A program made the translations under genes and the position numbers. Shown here one piece after another: positions 10,851 through 21,531 of a DNA stretch of 64,000 nucleotides; the stretch's first letter is position 1, and each line of letters begins with the position of its first letter. A model generated the notes under the pieces. That model made no database searches and had not been told where the DNA came from. It saw nothing but the letters and a program-made list of their open reading frames with translations. The DNA is from Papilionanthe hookeriana x Papilionanthe teres (lineage: Eukaryota > Streptophyta > Magnoliopsida > Asparagales > Orchidaceae), in contig CM040434.1 in NCBI GenBank assembly GCA_022702705.1, forward strand, positions 57,399,974 to 57,463,973, read 5' to 3'.

Positions 10851-11415
10851 GATTCAAGTTGGGTTGAACCTAAGTATAGGTTAAAGTTAGGTTCATGTAT
10901 GTTGAACCTAAAAGGTTTAACTTAAGTTCAAGTTGAGTTGAACTTAAGTATAGGTTAAGGTTAGGTTCATGTATGTTGAACTTAAAAGGTTTAACTTAAG
11001 TTCAAATTGGGTTGAACCTAAGTATAGGTTAAGGTTAGGTTCATGTATGTTGAACCTAAAAGGTTTAAGTTAACTTGAGTTCATATATGTTTCACTCTAA
11101 GTTAGAAGTTTGGTTTAGATTCATTGTGGGTTGAATCTAAAGTTGAGTTAACTTGAGTTCATGTCTGTTTGAACTTAAGTTAAAAATTTAGTTTAGGTTC
11201 AATATGATTTGAACCTAAGGTTGAGTTAACTTAGGTTCATGTCTATTTAAACCTAAGTTATAAGTTGGTTTAGGTTTAGTATGAGTTGAACCTAAGGTTG
11301 GTTATCTTGGGTTCAAATTAGATTGAACCTAAGTTACGAGTTGATTTAGGTTCAATATGGGTTGAACCTAAGGTTGGGTTAACTTGGATTCAATTTAGAT
11401 TGAACCTAAGTTATA
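10851..11415 (-). repeat. Satellite block, about 76-bp GGTTGAACCTAAG unit
   Basis: Seven or so degenerate units contain GGTTGAACCTAAGTATAGG, TTAGGTTCATGTATG and TTGAACCTAAAAGG. Stems are AGGTTCA/TGAACCT. Later copies (11080-11410) lose regularity and switch to TTGGGTTCAA words. Confidence 0.8.
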
Positions 11416-12115
11416 TGTTTTAAGTCTTATTAGAGTTAGGCTTACTTGGGTTCATAAGCTACTTAAGTCTAATGTAAGTAAGACTTTAGAGATAATTAAG
11501 TCTAATAGGGTTAGACTGAATTTAAGGTTTAAAGGCTCTTTAAGCCTAAAATAAGTAAGGCTTAAGGGTTAATTAAGTCTAATTAGGTTAGACTTAATTA
11601 TGGTTTATGGTTAATTTAAGCCTAGTGTAAGTAAGGCTTAAAGATTAATTAAGTCTAGTTAGGTTAGACTTAATTATGGTTTAAGGATTACTTAAGCCTA
11701 ATGTGAGTAAGGCTTAAAGATTAATTAAGTCTAATTGGGTTAGACCTAATTAGGGTTTAAGGATTACTTAAGCCTAATGTAAATAAGGCTTAAGGATTGA
11801 TTAAGTATAATTGGGTTAGACTTAATTATGGTTTAAAGGTTATTTAAGCCTAATGTAAGTAAGGCTTAAGGATTAATTAAGTCTAATTGGGTTAGACCTA
11901 ATTAGGGTTTAAGGATTACTTAAGCCTAATGAAATTAAGGCTTAAGGATTGATTAAGTCTAATTGGGTTAGACTTAATTATGATTTAAGATTTATTTAAG
12001 CCTAATATAAGTAAGGCTTAAGGATTAATTATGTCTAATTGGGTTAGACTTTATTATGGTTTAAGAGTTATTTAAGCCTAATGTATGTAAGGCTTAAGGA
12101 TTAATTAAGTTTAAA
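11416..12115 (-). repeat. Satellite block, 76-bp AAGCCT/AGGCTT unit
   Basis: About nine copies of a 76-bp unit contain the hairpin AAGCCTAATGTAAGTAAGGCTT and a second dyad AAGTCTAATTGGGTTAGACTT. The reverse complement of this unit, with the same two hairpins, forms 31340-32370, showing that LTR-A and LTR-B carry the same satellite family in opposite orientation. Confidence 0.9.
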
Positions 12116-12625
12116 ATTTGATTTTATATTAAACCTAATGTCTTTAAGATTTAATAAGAATTAATTAAACTTAATTATGTCTTTTAAGTTTAATTTAAAA
12201 AATTGATTTTATATTAAACCTAATGTCTTTAAGGTTTAATAAGAGTTAATTAAACTTAATTATGTCTTTTAAGTTTAATTAAAAATTGATTTTATATTAA
12301 ACTTAATGTCTTTAAGGTTTAATAAGAATTAATTAAACTTAATTATGTCTTTTAAATTTAATTAAACTTTGATTTTATATTAAACCTAATGTCTTTAAGG
12401 TTTAATAAGAATTAATTAAACTTAATTATGTCTTTTAAGTATAATTAAAAATTGATTTTATATTAAACCTAATGTTTTTAAGGTTTAGTAAGAATTAATT
12501 AAACTTAATTATGTCTTTTAAGTTTAATTAAACTTTGATTTTATATTAAACCTAATGTCTTTAAGGTTCAATAAGAATTAATTAAACTTAATTATGTCTT
12601 TTAAGTTTAATTAAAATTTGATTTA
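12116..12625 (-). repeat. Satellite block, 83-bp AAACCT/AGGTTT unit
   Basis: Six well-preserved copies of an 83-bp unit have the hairpin ATTAAACCT-AATGTCTTTA-AGGTTTAAT followed by TTAATTAAACTTAATTATG. Copies are more alike than in neighbouring blocks, suggesting recent amplification or homogenisation. Confidence 0.92.
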
Positions 12626-13580
12626 AGTCTATTTTGATGTCATTAGACTTGCTTTAAGTCTATTTGGAGTTAGACTTAATTTTGACTCAACCCATTGTGG
12701 AATGGGCTAAGTAGGGTGAAAGAGTGATTTTTAGGATTTTAAATTTATTAATTAATAATGAAATTTTAAATCTTAAATTTTGAAATGTCATTTAAAATTT
12801 CTTGATGGCTTAAAAATCATTGTTTTAGAGTCTTCATGTGTCACCCTAAAATTTCTAGTCATTTTCAATATTATTTCCTTAATTTCTAATTTTTATAATT
12901 ATTTTTATAAATAATTACAAAGTAGCTTAGAAATTAAAGAAAAATATCCTAAAGAATTTTTTTGTCCTTAAGAAAATTAGGAGATGTGTGTCATAACAGA
13001 AGGATAATTCTGTGAAAATTTCATAATTTTTGGAATTATAATTAATTTTTAATAATTAAATTACTTCATAGAGTAATTAATTAATTAAAAATAAAATATG
13101 ATTCAAAATTCAAAATTTTACTTCAACATTATTCTGCTCTTTCTCCTCTTTCCAGAGGTATTTTTATTTTATTTTTAGGTGGTCTGTGCAAAAGGTTATG
13201 ATTTTTCGAAGTTTTAAAGGTTAATTTGAATTAACCTTAGCCCAGAAATTTCCCAGCCCGACACGTGTCCTCGTGCGGGTCGAAGGAGCGGGATGATCCA
13301 CTGCGCGGATCCAAACACCAAACACCGAGTCACGTGATCTGGGCCGCCTGTTCCAAAACACGGGATCAGGCAGCTGAGATTTAATCCAGAAAATTCATGA
13401 AATTCAAGAACCGTCCAACTTCTAGGGTCAATATCTCACTCATTTCTTAATGAAATTGAGTGATTTTTTAACCTATGGAATCATCTGGAGATGTAGATCA
13501 CATCTATACGGTGATCGTTGTGTTTTGGACAAGTATAGTCTATGATTAACCAAATTTACGAATTATTTGGAAATAAAAAA

Positions 13581-13590
13581 TTCATACCTT
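13581..13590 (-). promoter_or_regulatory. Predicted 5' splice site of LTR-A leader intron
   Basis: The minus strand reads AAG/GTATGAA about 95 bp after the TATA box. The same AAG/GTATG word occurs at 44743-44750 and 57158-57164, and AG/GTATAT at 30573-30580, each after a TATA box and before the repeat block. Confidence 0.5.
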
Positions 13591-13683
13591 AGCCACAATG
13601 AACTTGAGCTCGATTGGACTTGTTGGTTAGCCTCCTGTGGTCCTAGGGAAGTTCTTTCCCACTTCAATTTGGACTCGAATTGG

Positions 13684-13693
13684 GTCTATATAG
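13684..13693 (-). promoter_or_regulatory. TATA box of LTR-A
   Basis: The minus strand reads ACCTATATAGACCC. It lies at the place equivalent to CTATTTAAAC in the giant solo LTRs and CTATAAAAAC at 30421 in LTR-B. Confidence 0.6.
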
Positions 13694-15193
13694 GTGCAAG
13701 ACCAAAGGTGGCTGATTTGTAATTTTGGTTCGGTTTGACCAAATTGGCTCGATAGAGTGGCTAATTGGGTCAAGTCTTGGCTGAGGCTTATTTTCTAGGC
13801 TCTAAGGAAGATTTTTGGTCTTGGGAGCAAGAGAGTTTGGGCAGCCTATTGACCCGATTTTTGTATTTTCAAATACAAGGATTTGTTACCACTGCTAGAA
13901 AATTTAATTTCTGGCAAAGGCACGAAACACTTGACCTGGAATAACTTGTTATATAGATATGTACCAAATTTTAATTACGGCAATAACATTAAATAAAACT
14001 TGATTGCTACAGAATGCTAGGCCGTTAATGTTTAATCCTTTTTTTAAAATATATGTTTATATAGCAAAATATAATTTAAAAAGAAAATATTTTATATACT
14101 TTTTGGGTACTACGCAAGTATACATATCGTTTCAAGTAATATAGACCCTGGTATCGATCCTACGGGGAAAAAATATGGTAATAAATTTTTAAATATTGTA
14201 TTTCAAAAATCTTTTTGTATTTTAATCTAACTATAAATTACTTTTAATTTACTAGATGCAGTTAAAGAAAACAATAATAATAAAATGATTTTGTGAAAAC
14301 TATATAAAACAAACAACTTTCTTCCCTTCAATTAATCTAAGATTTTTTTAAGATAATTTAATATTCGTTGGAGAATTTAATTTATGGTATTGTGCCAAAT
14401 AGAAGCTTTCCTATTCTTTACCTTTTGATCCAGGCGCAAAGAACATCAGGCTAATTTACGATTAGGTCCGAATGTATTGTTAGTAGAATGGGTTAATCTA
14501 GACTCACACTACTAGATGTCCAAGGGTGGCTATGGTCGGCCCTACTAGTGACACTTTCCTTATCTATAAATCAAATTATAAGAATTTAGTCTGTCACTCT
14601 AAAAACTTATCAATTATACGCCCTTTAAATCTTATCTTCCTATTTATTTGCATTTCACCATGAATAACCCGCACATGGCCTTCGACTACCCAAGGATTCA
14701 TGTGACATTTACAAGTTAAGAGTTCTTCTCCTTCCAGATCTTAAAACTCTTAAACAGGTTTTAACAATTTAAATGGCCAATTTAAAAATTAAAGTAAGAT
14801 CAGGTATTAATATCATCACAATGTTTTAAAAATATTTTGAATTTCAATTCTCCATCGAATCTTATATTATCTTATTTATCTCTTCATAATTGAAGGAAGA
14901 AAGTAAACTAACTACTCAAAACACATTGAATATAAACAACAAAACTTAATAAATAAACTTTGAATCAAAAATAAAATACTTATCTCAAATATTCCTTCTA
15001 TAGATCTTCTGATTCCTATTAACTTCACAGTGTAATGAACTCCAGATGCAACAACTTGAAAATAAACTCACTAAACTAAATAAAAGTGGACTTAAATTTC
15101 TCTCTCTATTTCTCTCTCTAAGGTTGAGAGATCCTAAAGTGGCTAAGAGAAAGGGGTTACAATGGGGGCACGTTTTTCTGAAGAAATGGACTC

Positions 15194-15203
15194 CTATTTA
15201 TAG
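15194..15203 (-). promoter_or_regulatory. TATA box of Athila-1 3' LTR
   Basis: The minus strand reads CTATAAATAG. It lies 50 bp downstream of the heat-shock element and about 70 bp downstream of the GC palindrome. Equivalent boxes are at 26707-26715 (5' LTR), 9387-9396 and 34419-34428 (solo LTRs). Confidence 0.8.
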
Positions 15204-15252
15204 GCTTCAAGGGTTGCCTTGAGGCACCTCTTCAAAACATGTCCACATTCAA

Positions 15253-15267
15253 TGAATCTTCTAGAAG
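15253..15267. promoter_or_regulatory. Perfect three-unit heat-shock element
   Basis: TGAATCTTCTAGAAG matches nGAAnnTTCnnGAAn exactly. A second site, CTTCTAGAATGTCC (about 15413-15426), is one base from a three-unit site. HSF binding is inferred from the consensus only. Confidence 0.7.
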
Positions 15268-15271
15268 GTCC

Positions 15272-15293
15272 GTCCGGCGCCTAGGCGCCGGAC
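15272..15293. repeat. 22-bp perfect GC palindrome in U3
   Basis: GTCCGGCGCC, TA, GGCGCCGGAC: a perfect palindrome centred on TA. The 14-bp core GGCGCCTAGGCGCC recurs twice at 15490-15530 and throughout this LTR family. Confidence 0.97.
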
Positions 15294-15730
15294 ACCGCGT
15301 CCGGTTCTTCACACCTCTTCACTTTGGCTGGCATCTCTTCGCGATTAAAACCGTTTTGGAGCATCCAAATGCAATGTATCACATGTCCTATTATCAAGGA
15401 ACAACTGCCAGTCTTCTAGAATGTCCAATAACCGCTCACTCCGTCAAAATAACCGTTCAAAAGTTGTCAAAAACTTGACAGTTCTGTATCGAGTCTGGCG
15501 CCTAGGCGCCAACTTCTGGCGCCTAGGCGCCAACTTCTGGCGCCAGGCCATATTTTTTTATAATTTTTGTATTTTGCTCCATTTTTGCTCCTTTTTGCTC
15601 CTTTTTCCTTTTTTGGACCTTTTTACATCACCTACATCCAAAAACACAAAAATACCTTTCATTAAAGCATAATATCTTTAGAAATTGATAAGAATTAAGG
15701 CATAAAAATAGGTATTTTTTTTATGGATCA

Positions 15731-15768
15731 AAATCCCCCAAACTTAAATGTTACTTGTCCTCAAGTAA
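15731..15768 (-). promoter_or_regulatory. Athila-1 polypurine tract and adjacent hairpin
   Basis: The minus strand reads AAGTTTGGGGGATTT directly before the 3' LTR start TGATCC, the expected plus-strand primer. Just upstream, TTACTTGTCCTCAAGTAA (15751-15768) is a 7-bp-stem hairpin that is identical in Athila-2 at 35863-35880. Confidence 0.85.
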
Positions 15769-17090
15769 CTCTTTCTACTATATAAAATGTATAACCTTTG
15801 GAATAAAAGATAAATATTTAAGATTCTTTATAACTTTGATTTTATAAAGTCTTTAGTAAATTATTAACCCAATTTCACTAACTAGGTTTAATTTTAAAAA
15901 TTTAAAGAATATTCAACTACCAAATCATAAGATTTCAAACTTTTCATCCATTTTGAAAATAATAGAAGTTTATTATACTAAGATCTCAAAGATTATTTAC
16001 AAGAAAAAGATCTTCTTGAAAAATCTTTCCTAAATAAATATTCATGCATAAAAATTAAGTAAAATATGTAACTAGTTTTCTTTCTATAAGATAATTTAAG
16101 TGAAGCCAATTTTTTATTAGGCATTTCCTCAAGCTTCTCCTCTCTTTCTCTTTTTCTTTTTCTTTTCTTCTTCTTCTTTTTTTTTATTTTTTTTATTTTA
16201 TATATAGAGAGAGGATTACTATATCTGGATAGCCTGTTAATGGTTTTGAACTTCACAATCCTTAACTTATATTTTCAAAACTTATACATTTTCACTTAAT
16301 TATTATAACATGAATAAGAATTCAAAAAGATTTTCAATCTTTTCTTTTTCAAGTGATAATTTTTTATTACTTAATATTTCTAAAATTCTATTATTTCTAT
16401 CATGAATAGAAACATTCCTTAATCTTATTCTTCTTTAAGTTAAATAATTCTATTCTTAAAATCAATCAAAGTTATTAAAATTTTGGTTAATTTTACTAAA
16501 TTATTTATAATTTCAAAAATAAAAGTGATCTCAAATAAATTCTTCATTCCTTATGTTATGTTAAAAGTTTTAATTTTTAAGAAAATATTAGCTCTTTAAG
16601 GACAAATAAAATTTAAATTTGAATGTATTTTCCCTTCCCCCAAACTTAAGTTTTGGTATACTATGACAATTTGAAAGTTTGAGAGAAAGAAAATCATAAT
16701 TTTAAAATGGAAATTTTTATAAGTATGTAAAAACGATCTTAAAAAGAAAAATTTACTTCTACTCATGCTTTTATGAACAATTAAGATAAAATTGAAGCAG
16801 GTATAAAAAGTTAGCAGGCTAATTTTTATGATTATACTAAATTTGAAACAAAATAAAAGCAGAGCAAAATTACTAATTACTAAACATTAGACTGAAATAA
16901 ACATATCATAAATTAACTCTAATCTCAGTCTGAAACACAATATACTAAGAATATTCTAACAACAGAATCTTAACACTAATCAATCCACACAGGTACTTAA
17001 ACAAATCAACATACATCAAACATAAAACTAAACAAACAAACCAAACAAAACAAACCAACAAAGTAGCATAACATAGAGATCTATAGACTA
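15769..17090 (-). other. Athila-1 3' untranslated region
   Basis: AT-rich and noncoding. It contains a polypyrimidine run on the plus strand (16135-16195), followed by GGATTACTATATCTGGATAG, a block shared with Athila-2 (36355-36378). A second polypurine motif lies at 16635-16650. The lysine/glutamate-rich frame over the polypyrimidine run is composition only. Confidence 0.75.
16635..16650 (-). promoter_or_regulatory. Second polypurine tract-like motif
   Basis: The minus strand reads CTTAAGTTTGGGGGAAGG, sharing AAGTTTGGGGG with the LTR-adjacent PPT. It lies about 0.9 kb upstream of it. Athila-2 has the same motif at the same distance (36751-36768). Confidence 0.6.
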
Positions 17091-18233
17091 CTAGTCACTG
17101 GCTGTAGCCTCATCATTATCATCGTCACCAAAGGAAAATTCTACATCCTTAGGATCAACAAATGGTGTGAAACTAGGAAAAGTAGGGAAACTAACATCAT
17201 GTTCACCCTTCAGAAATCTGACTAGGGCTTCATTATACTCAGCATCATAGCTACTCTTCCTCTGGGTATAGTCACATAAATGATCAAGTTTCCTATCAAT
17301 AGTATCAACTCTACAGTGAGTTTGCAATAACTCCTGCTGCTGCTCTATAAACTGAAAACTCGATGGTGGCTTAGCAGAAGTAGAGGGTCGAGAAGTAGAA
17401 GGTCTACCTGAAGTAGGTACAGAAGAAGAAGGAGCAGTCGATCTCTTCCCTCGAAGATGATCATAAATGCTAATGCTCTCCTGACCAATCAGCTTAGTAG
17501 TCTTCAACCTTTCCTCTGAAATATCTGCAGTGACTCCATTGCTAATACATAATTAATAAATCAGAGATGGGAATCCCAGTCCAACAGAAGTGTTGGATCT
17601 CGCAGTAGAATCCAAAGAATCATAAATAATACTGCCGACATCTGTAGGCTTCCTTTCCTGAATGCAGTAGTTTAAGATAGCTCGATCTTTAGTCGCTTCA
17701 CTCAGGTGGTTGGAAGGTAACAATCTTGCAGAAATAAAATAGTGCCATGCTTTAGAAATACCATTTAATTTGGAGGATTTGAAGTTTACCCTTTTTTCGT
17801 TCCTGATCTTCCAAGATCCAGTACCGTCAGTCAAATAAGCAATGATCATATCCAAATCTCCCTCAGATGGTGATAATCGAGAATAGTGGCACTCTATAAT
17901 TGGTGGCAGGCTATAAAATACATTGATTCTTTCAGGATTAAATCCTACTCTGACACCTCTGACAAAAACTTCATAATCTTCGGCATCCAGAAAATTTGCA
18001 TAAAACTCTCGAACTATAGGGATAACAACAACAACAGTGAAATAACATAATCGTTGCTAATTGTGCGCAACGATAGTATTTTCAATCATTTCTCCCGGAT
18101 GATAGAAACTTCATTCTGAAATGAACTTCCTAGACGTCGCAAATTCGTGGAATCGAAAATGCGCAGCCGCAGCAGAAAATTTGCTGCTATCAAAGTTATC
18201 TCGTGCCTTCCCGCGTTTAGATTTCGGAGCAAT
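17091..18233 (-). pseudogene. Accessory 3' ORF, copy 2 (plant transposon-protein domain)
   Basis: One reading frame of 381 codons covers the interval with three internal stops (near 18116, 18065 and 17553), so it is recently dead. The N-terminal codon is ATT where related ORFs start ATG. The middle matches the putative plant transposon protein domain (Transposase_32-like) common in 3' ORFs of plant Ty3/gypsy elements: VREFYANF, VRGVRVGFNPERIN, a Trp-Lys region, WHYFISARLLP, DRAILNYCIQ, VGSIIYDSL, LGFPSLI. The C-terminus is Ser/Pro-rich, then a helical stretch, then an acidic tail. It lies in sense with the element, downstream of integrase. The function in this position is unknown; suggestions of an envelope-like role are not supported by any membrane segment here. 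Confidence 0.8.
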
Positions 18234-18997
18234 CTAAACGTGAAAGAAAACAAGAACAAATTTAAGAATAAAAAATTTAAACTCTTTTTAAGTTTAGAAA
18301 ACTTAAAATAAGTTTAAAAATCCAAAGAAATCACTAAAAATAAAATTTTTTTTAAAATTTCAGTTCTTAGCAAAACCTAGGGAAATCTATGCTGAAAATC
18401 TAAAATAAATGGTTTAAAGTGTAGATCTGACCTTGAGACGAAGAAATCGAGTGGTTTCGCGCTCAAATCCTTGATGTTTTGACCTCAAAATGTATCTAAA
18501 AGGTGTATTTTCACGAAAATGGGGAAGAAGCTGAAGCTTAGGCGTCGATAATGGCTTTTGGGGGTATTTAAGGAAATTTTCGGGTACAGGCCGAACCGGC
18601 GCTTTCATAAATTCACAAAAAATTATTTTTAAATTTAATTTTCCACCAAAATTCATAAATTCAACTTCCAATTATTCACATTAGAGTAGGGCTTCAGTTT
18701 CTAACTTCCACAACATTTTTCAAAAATTTTTAAAATTAAATATTAAATCCACCAATCAAACATAAAGTTTAAATCAAACTTCACTATATTCCATTTATAA
18801 TCTTCATTATTGGCTCAATATATTCCAGATAAGTATTATACTTGATTCAAGTTCCTAATACACACTCAAACACAACAATTTCTAAGCAAAAACAACACAC
18901 ATTGAACATGAAAGCAAACAAACAAACACATTTGATTCACTAAATCGATACAACAACTCAACAAACCAGATAATAACTATCTCATTACCAGAATATT
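18234..18997 (-). other. Spacer between accessory ORF copies
   Basis: AT-rich and noncoding. Near 18558-18600 the minus strand has GCGCCGGTTCGGCC followed within 30 bp by TTAAATACC, a degenerate form of the GC-cluster plus TATA-like arrangement. A small frame at 18414-18671 has no recognisable domain. Confidence 0.5.
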
Positions 18998-19345
18998 CTA
19001 ATCTTCACAAGGGAAATTGTGTATTCCACTTGGAAAGAACACTAACGCTCTCGGGAAATCCGTAACCGTCATTTCGTCAATCCACTTGTTCTTCGCATAC
19101 ATTTCAACTTGAGCATCTTGATAAGTCGCAAAATGATCAAATTGAATTTTCATTTGCCATTCTAGATGTTCAATTTGATGAAATATCTCATGAAGGCGAT
19201 CTCCAATGCTTTTAAACTCTGCTTCAAACTTATCCAAACGACTAGAAATTTTATCTAAACTTACTGCGGTGAAACCATTGAAGTAGGGTTGAGGATCTTT
19301 TGATACCTTGTCTCTAGCTTCTTCTCCATGATTTTTTCTTTCCAT
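18998..19345 (-). pseudogene. Accessory 3' ORF, copy 1 (truncated, coiled coil only)
   Basis: This 115-residue frame keeps only the C-terminal type of sequence: a heptad-like helix (SLDKISSRLDKFEAEFKSIG, then RLHEIFHQIEHLEWQM) and the tail. It has its own ATG but lacks the Transposase_32-like core present in copy 2. It lies between the GC palindrome cluster (19494-19597) and copy 2. It is best read as a tandem duplicate reduced by internal deletion. A small functional coiled-coil protein cannot be excluded, because the frame is intact. Confidence 0.55.
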
Positions 19346-19493
19346 TTCTTCAAAAATTTCTCAAATCTCTCAAGAATGAATTGTAATGGACATAACTTTG
19401 ATTGCTTGATGGTTAGGGATGAAGATAAGTTGATTTAAAGGTGAAAATCGTGTGAAAAACTGAAAATTTTATGTTTTTGCATGACCCAGTAAT

Positions 19494-19597
19494 CGTGGCG
19501 CTTAGGCGCCGAATCTGGCGCCTAGGCGCCTGACCTATTGATACATAGTTTGACTCTGGCGCTTAGGCGCTGAATCTTGGCGCCTAGGCGCCGGAAC
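19494..19597. repeat. Internal GGCGCCTAGGCGCC cluster before accessory ORFs
   Basis: Four copies of the palindromic word (GGCGCTTAGGCGCC, GGCGCCTAGGCGCC, GGCGCTTAGGCGC and GGCGCCTAGGCGCC) occur in about 100 bp. This is the same motif as in U3, placed 150 bp upstream of accessory ORF copy 1. Confidence 0.92.
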
Positions 19598-19918
19598 TAT
19601 GTTCAACTCCACTTCGCCTAATCGTCAAATTTCAAAGTTTCGTTCCCCAAGATAGGTAAATTAAACTGGTAAGAGTAATCTAGGCTCAATAACACACAAT
19701 GTAAACAATCATAATGAAGTTTAACTTGATCTCCTTTTTACTCATATTTAGAATAGAGTGATCCAATTTCTAAATCTTACATACTTCAAAATAATCTTCA
19801 GCCTAAGTCAACAGAGACTTATAAGCATAAAAAAAAATTTAAAGTAATATAAAATTAGTCAAGATCGAGGCATAACCTTACATTAAAACATAAAAACACA
19901 CATAACAAAAGATAATTA

Positions 19919-19964
19919 TGGGTTGCCTCCCACAAAGCGCTTGGTTTAACGTCGTCAGCCCGAC
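19919..19964 (-). promoter_or_regulatory. Conserved 46-bp post-integrase block
   Basis: The minus strand holds GTCGGGCTGACGACGTTAAA, CCAAGCGCTT and GGGAGGCAACCCA. Athila-2 keeps it nearly base for base at 40832-40877 although the flanks have diverged. It lies just after the pol frame. GGGAGGCAACCC-type blocks recur in plant Athila-like elements; their role is not known to me. Confidence 0.8.
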
Positions 19965-19976
19965 TTAAGTAAATCT

Positions 19977-21531
19977 TTAATAAGGTTGACTCAATTCATA
20001 AGCCTCTTTATAAATCATTTTAATATCTCCCAAATAAGGCTTTAATCTTAATCCATTTACTTTAAAAATTTTTCCTGTTTTGGGGTCCTTAATATCCACA
20101 GCTCCATAATGGTATACTTTCTCAACTATATAGGGTCCAATCCATTTAGATCTTAATTTTCTAGGAAAAAGTTTTAAACGAGAATTAAACAAGTAATACT
20201 TCTTGTCCGTGCTCAAAAATTTTTCCTGAAATTTTCTTATCATGCAACATCTTCATTTTCTCTTTAAAATCCTTGCATTTTCATATGATTCATTTCTTAT
20301 TTCTTCCATCTCATTCAATTGCAATAATCGCTTTTCTCCTGCGTTATTCAAATTAAAATTAAACTCATTTATTGCCCACTAAGCTTTATGTTCAAGTTCT
20401 ACAGGTAAGTGACAATGTTTACCATAAATTAACCGGTAAAGTGACATTCCGATTGGTGTCTTATAAGCCATTCTATAAGCCCATAATGCAGAATCAAGTC
20501 TATCAACCCAATCAGTTCTTTTAATATTAACAGTCTTCTGTAAAATTCTTTTAATTTCTCTGTTTGATACTTCAGCCATTCCACTTGTTTGTGGGTGATA
20601 AGTAGTTGCAATTCTATGTTTGATTCTAAATTTTTGTAGTAATGATTGAATTCTCATATTCCTGAAATGACTTCCACCATCAGTGATAATTACCTTAGGC
20701 ATTCCAAATCTTGAAAATATCATTTTCTTTAAGAATTTAGAAACACTTTTGGAATTACAGTTTGGTAAAGCAACAACTTCAATCCACTTTAAAACATAAT
20801 CAACTGCTAATAAAATATAAATTTTTCCAGATGATGGAACAAATGGTCCCATAAAGTCTAAACCATATATATCAAAAATTTCAACTTCCAATATATAGTT
20901 TAAAGGCATTTCATTTTTCCTAGATATACTTCCCATCCATTGAAATCGATCACATGTTTTCACATAATGTCTCACATCTTTAAATAAGGTAGGCCAATAA
21001 AATCCAGAATTTAAAATTTTAAATGCAGTTTTATCTATGCCAAAGTGTCCTCCAAAATCGGAATCATGACATTTTTGAATAATAGCAAAAGTTTCCTCAT
21101 AAGGTACACATCTTCGAATCATAGAATCTCTTCCAATTTTAAATAAATGAGGATCTTCCCAAATAAAAGATTTAGCATCATATTTAAATTTCTTAATAAA
21201 TTTGTTATCTAATTCATAAGGCAAAATATTGCTAACTATATAATTAATAATATCAGCATACCAAGATGTTTTGCATCCTTGAATAATATATAAAGATTCA
21301 TCAGGAAATTTCTCATTTATATTTTCTTCCAAAATAATATCATTTTTAATTCTAGACAAATGATCAGCAATTTGGTTTTTAGTTCCTTTTCTATCTACTA
21401 TTTGAAAATTAAATTCTTGTAGAAGTAAAACCCATCTTATAAGTATAGGTTTAGAATCCTTCTTAGATAATAAATATTTAATAGCAGAATGATCAGTATG
21501 AACTATGCATTTAGTACCAAGAAGTTAATGT
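19977..21531 (-). pseudogene. Athila-1 integrase (with end of RNase H)
   Basis: One frame runs from HTDHSAIKYLL and DRKGTKNQIADHLSR (RNase H C-terminus), through the zinc-binding domain (H...GHFG, then CDRFQ where the second Cys of the CxxC is Phe), to the catalytic core. Core Asp residues are in GLDFMGPF and ITDGGSHF, and the Glu is in AEVSNREIK. Core positions are about 20450-20900. After a TAG in place of Trp at about 20379 the frame is picked up again by LFNSRLKLFPRKLRSKWIGP and YGAVDIKDPKTG (the integrase C-terminal domain, ending 19977). Integrase inserts cDNA with the 5-bp TSDs seen here. The DDE residues survive, but the zinc Cys and the stop mark it as a pseudogene. Confidence 0.88.

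Larger units (their letters stand above)
12626..13849 (-). other. LTR-A: promoter, leader exon and AT-rich intron start
   Basis: This is noncoding. Read on the minus strand it holds a TATA box (13693-13684), a splice-donor-like AAGGTATGAA (13590-13581), a GC-rich stretch with CpGs (about 13390-13245) and AT-rich DNA. The order and several words (CCGTATAGATGTG, AATAAAATAAAAATACC, GAGTGAGATATT) match 44745-45300 in giant solo LTR 1. The part at 12830-12915 also matches 30730-30830 of LTR-B inverted. Confidence 0.7.
13850..15730 (-). repeat. Athila-1 3' LTR
   Basis: 1881 bp, plus-strand termini TGACCC and GGATCA. On the minus strand it begins TGATCCATAAAA. U3 holds the GC palindromes (15272-15293 and 15490-15545) and heat-shock-like boxes, then a TATA box at 15194-15203. 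R/U5 contains the conserved Athila block GGGTACTACGCAAGTATAC at about 14106-14124. Confidence 0.95.

Noticed and set aside
15993..16256. Lysine/glutamate-rich frame
   Set aside because: It is the translation of a polypyrimidine run in the 3' UTR of Athila-1 and is not conserved as protein in Athila-2.
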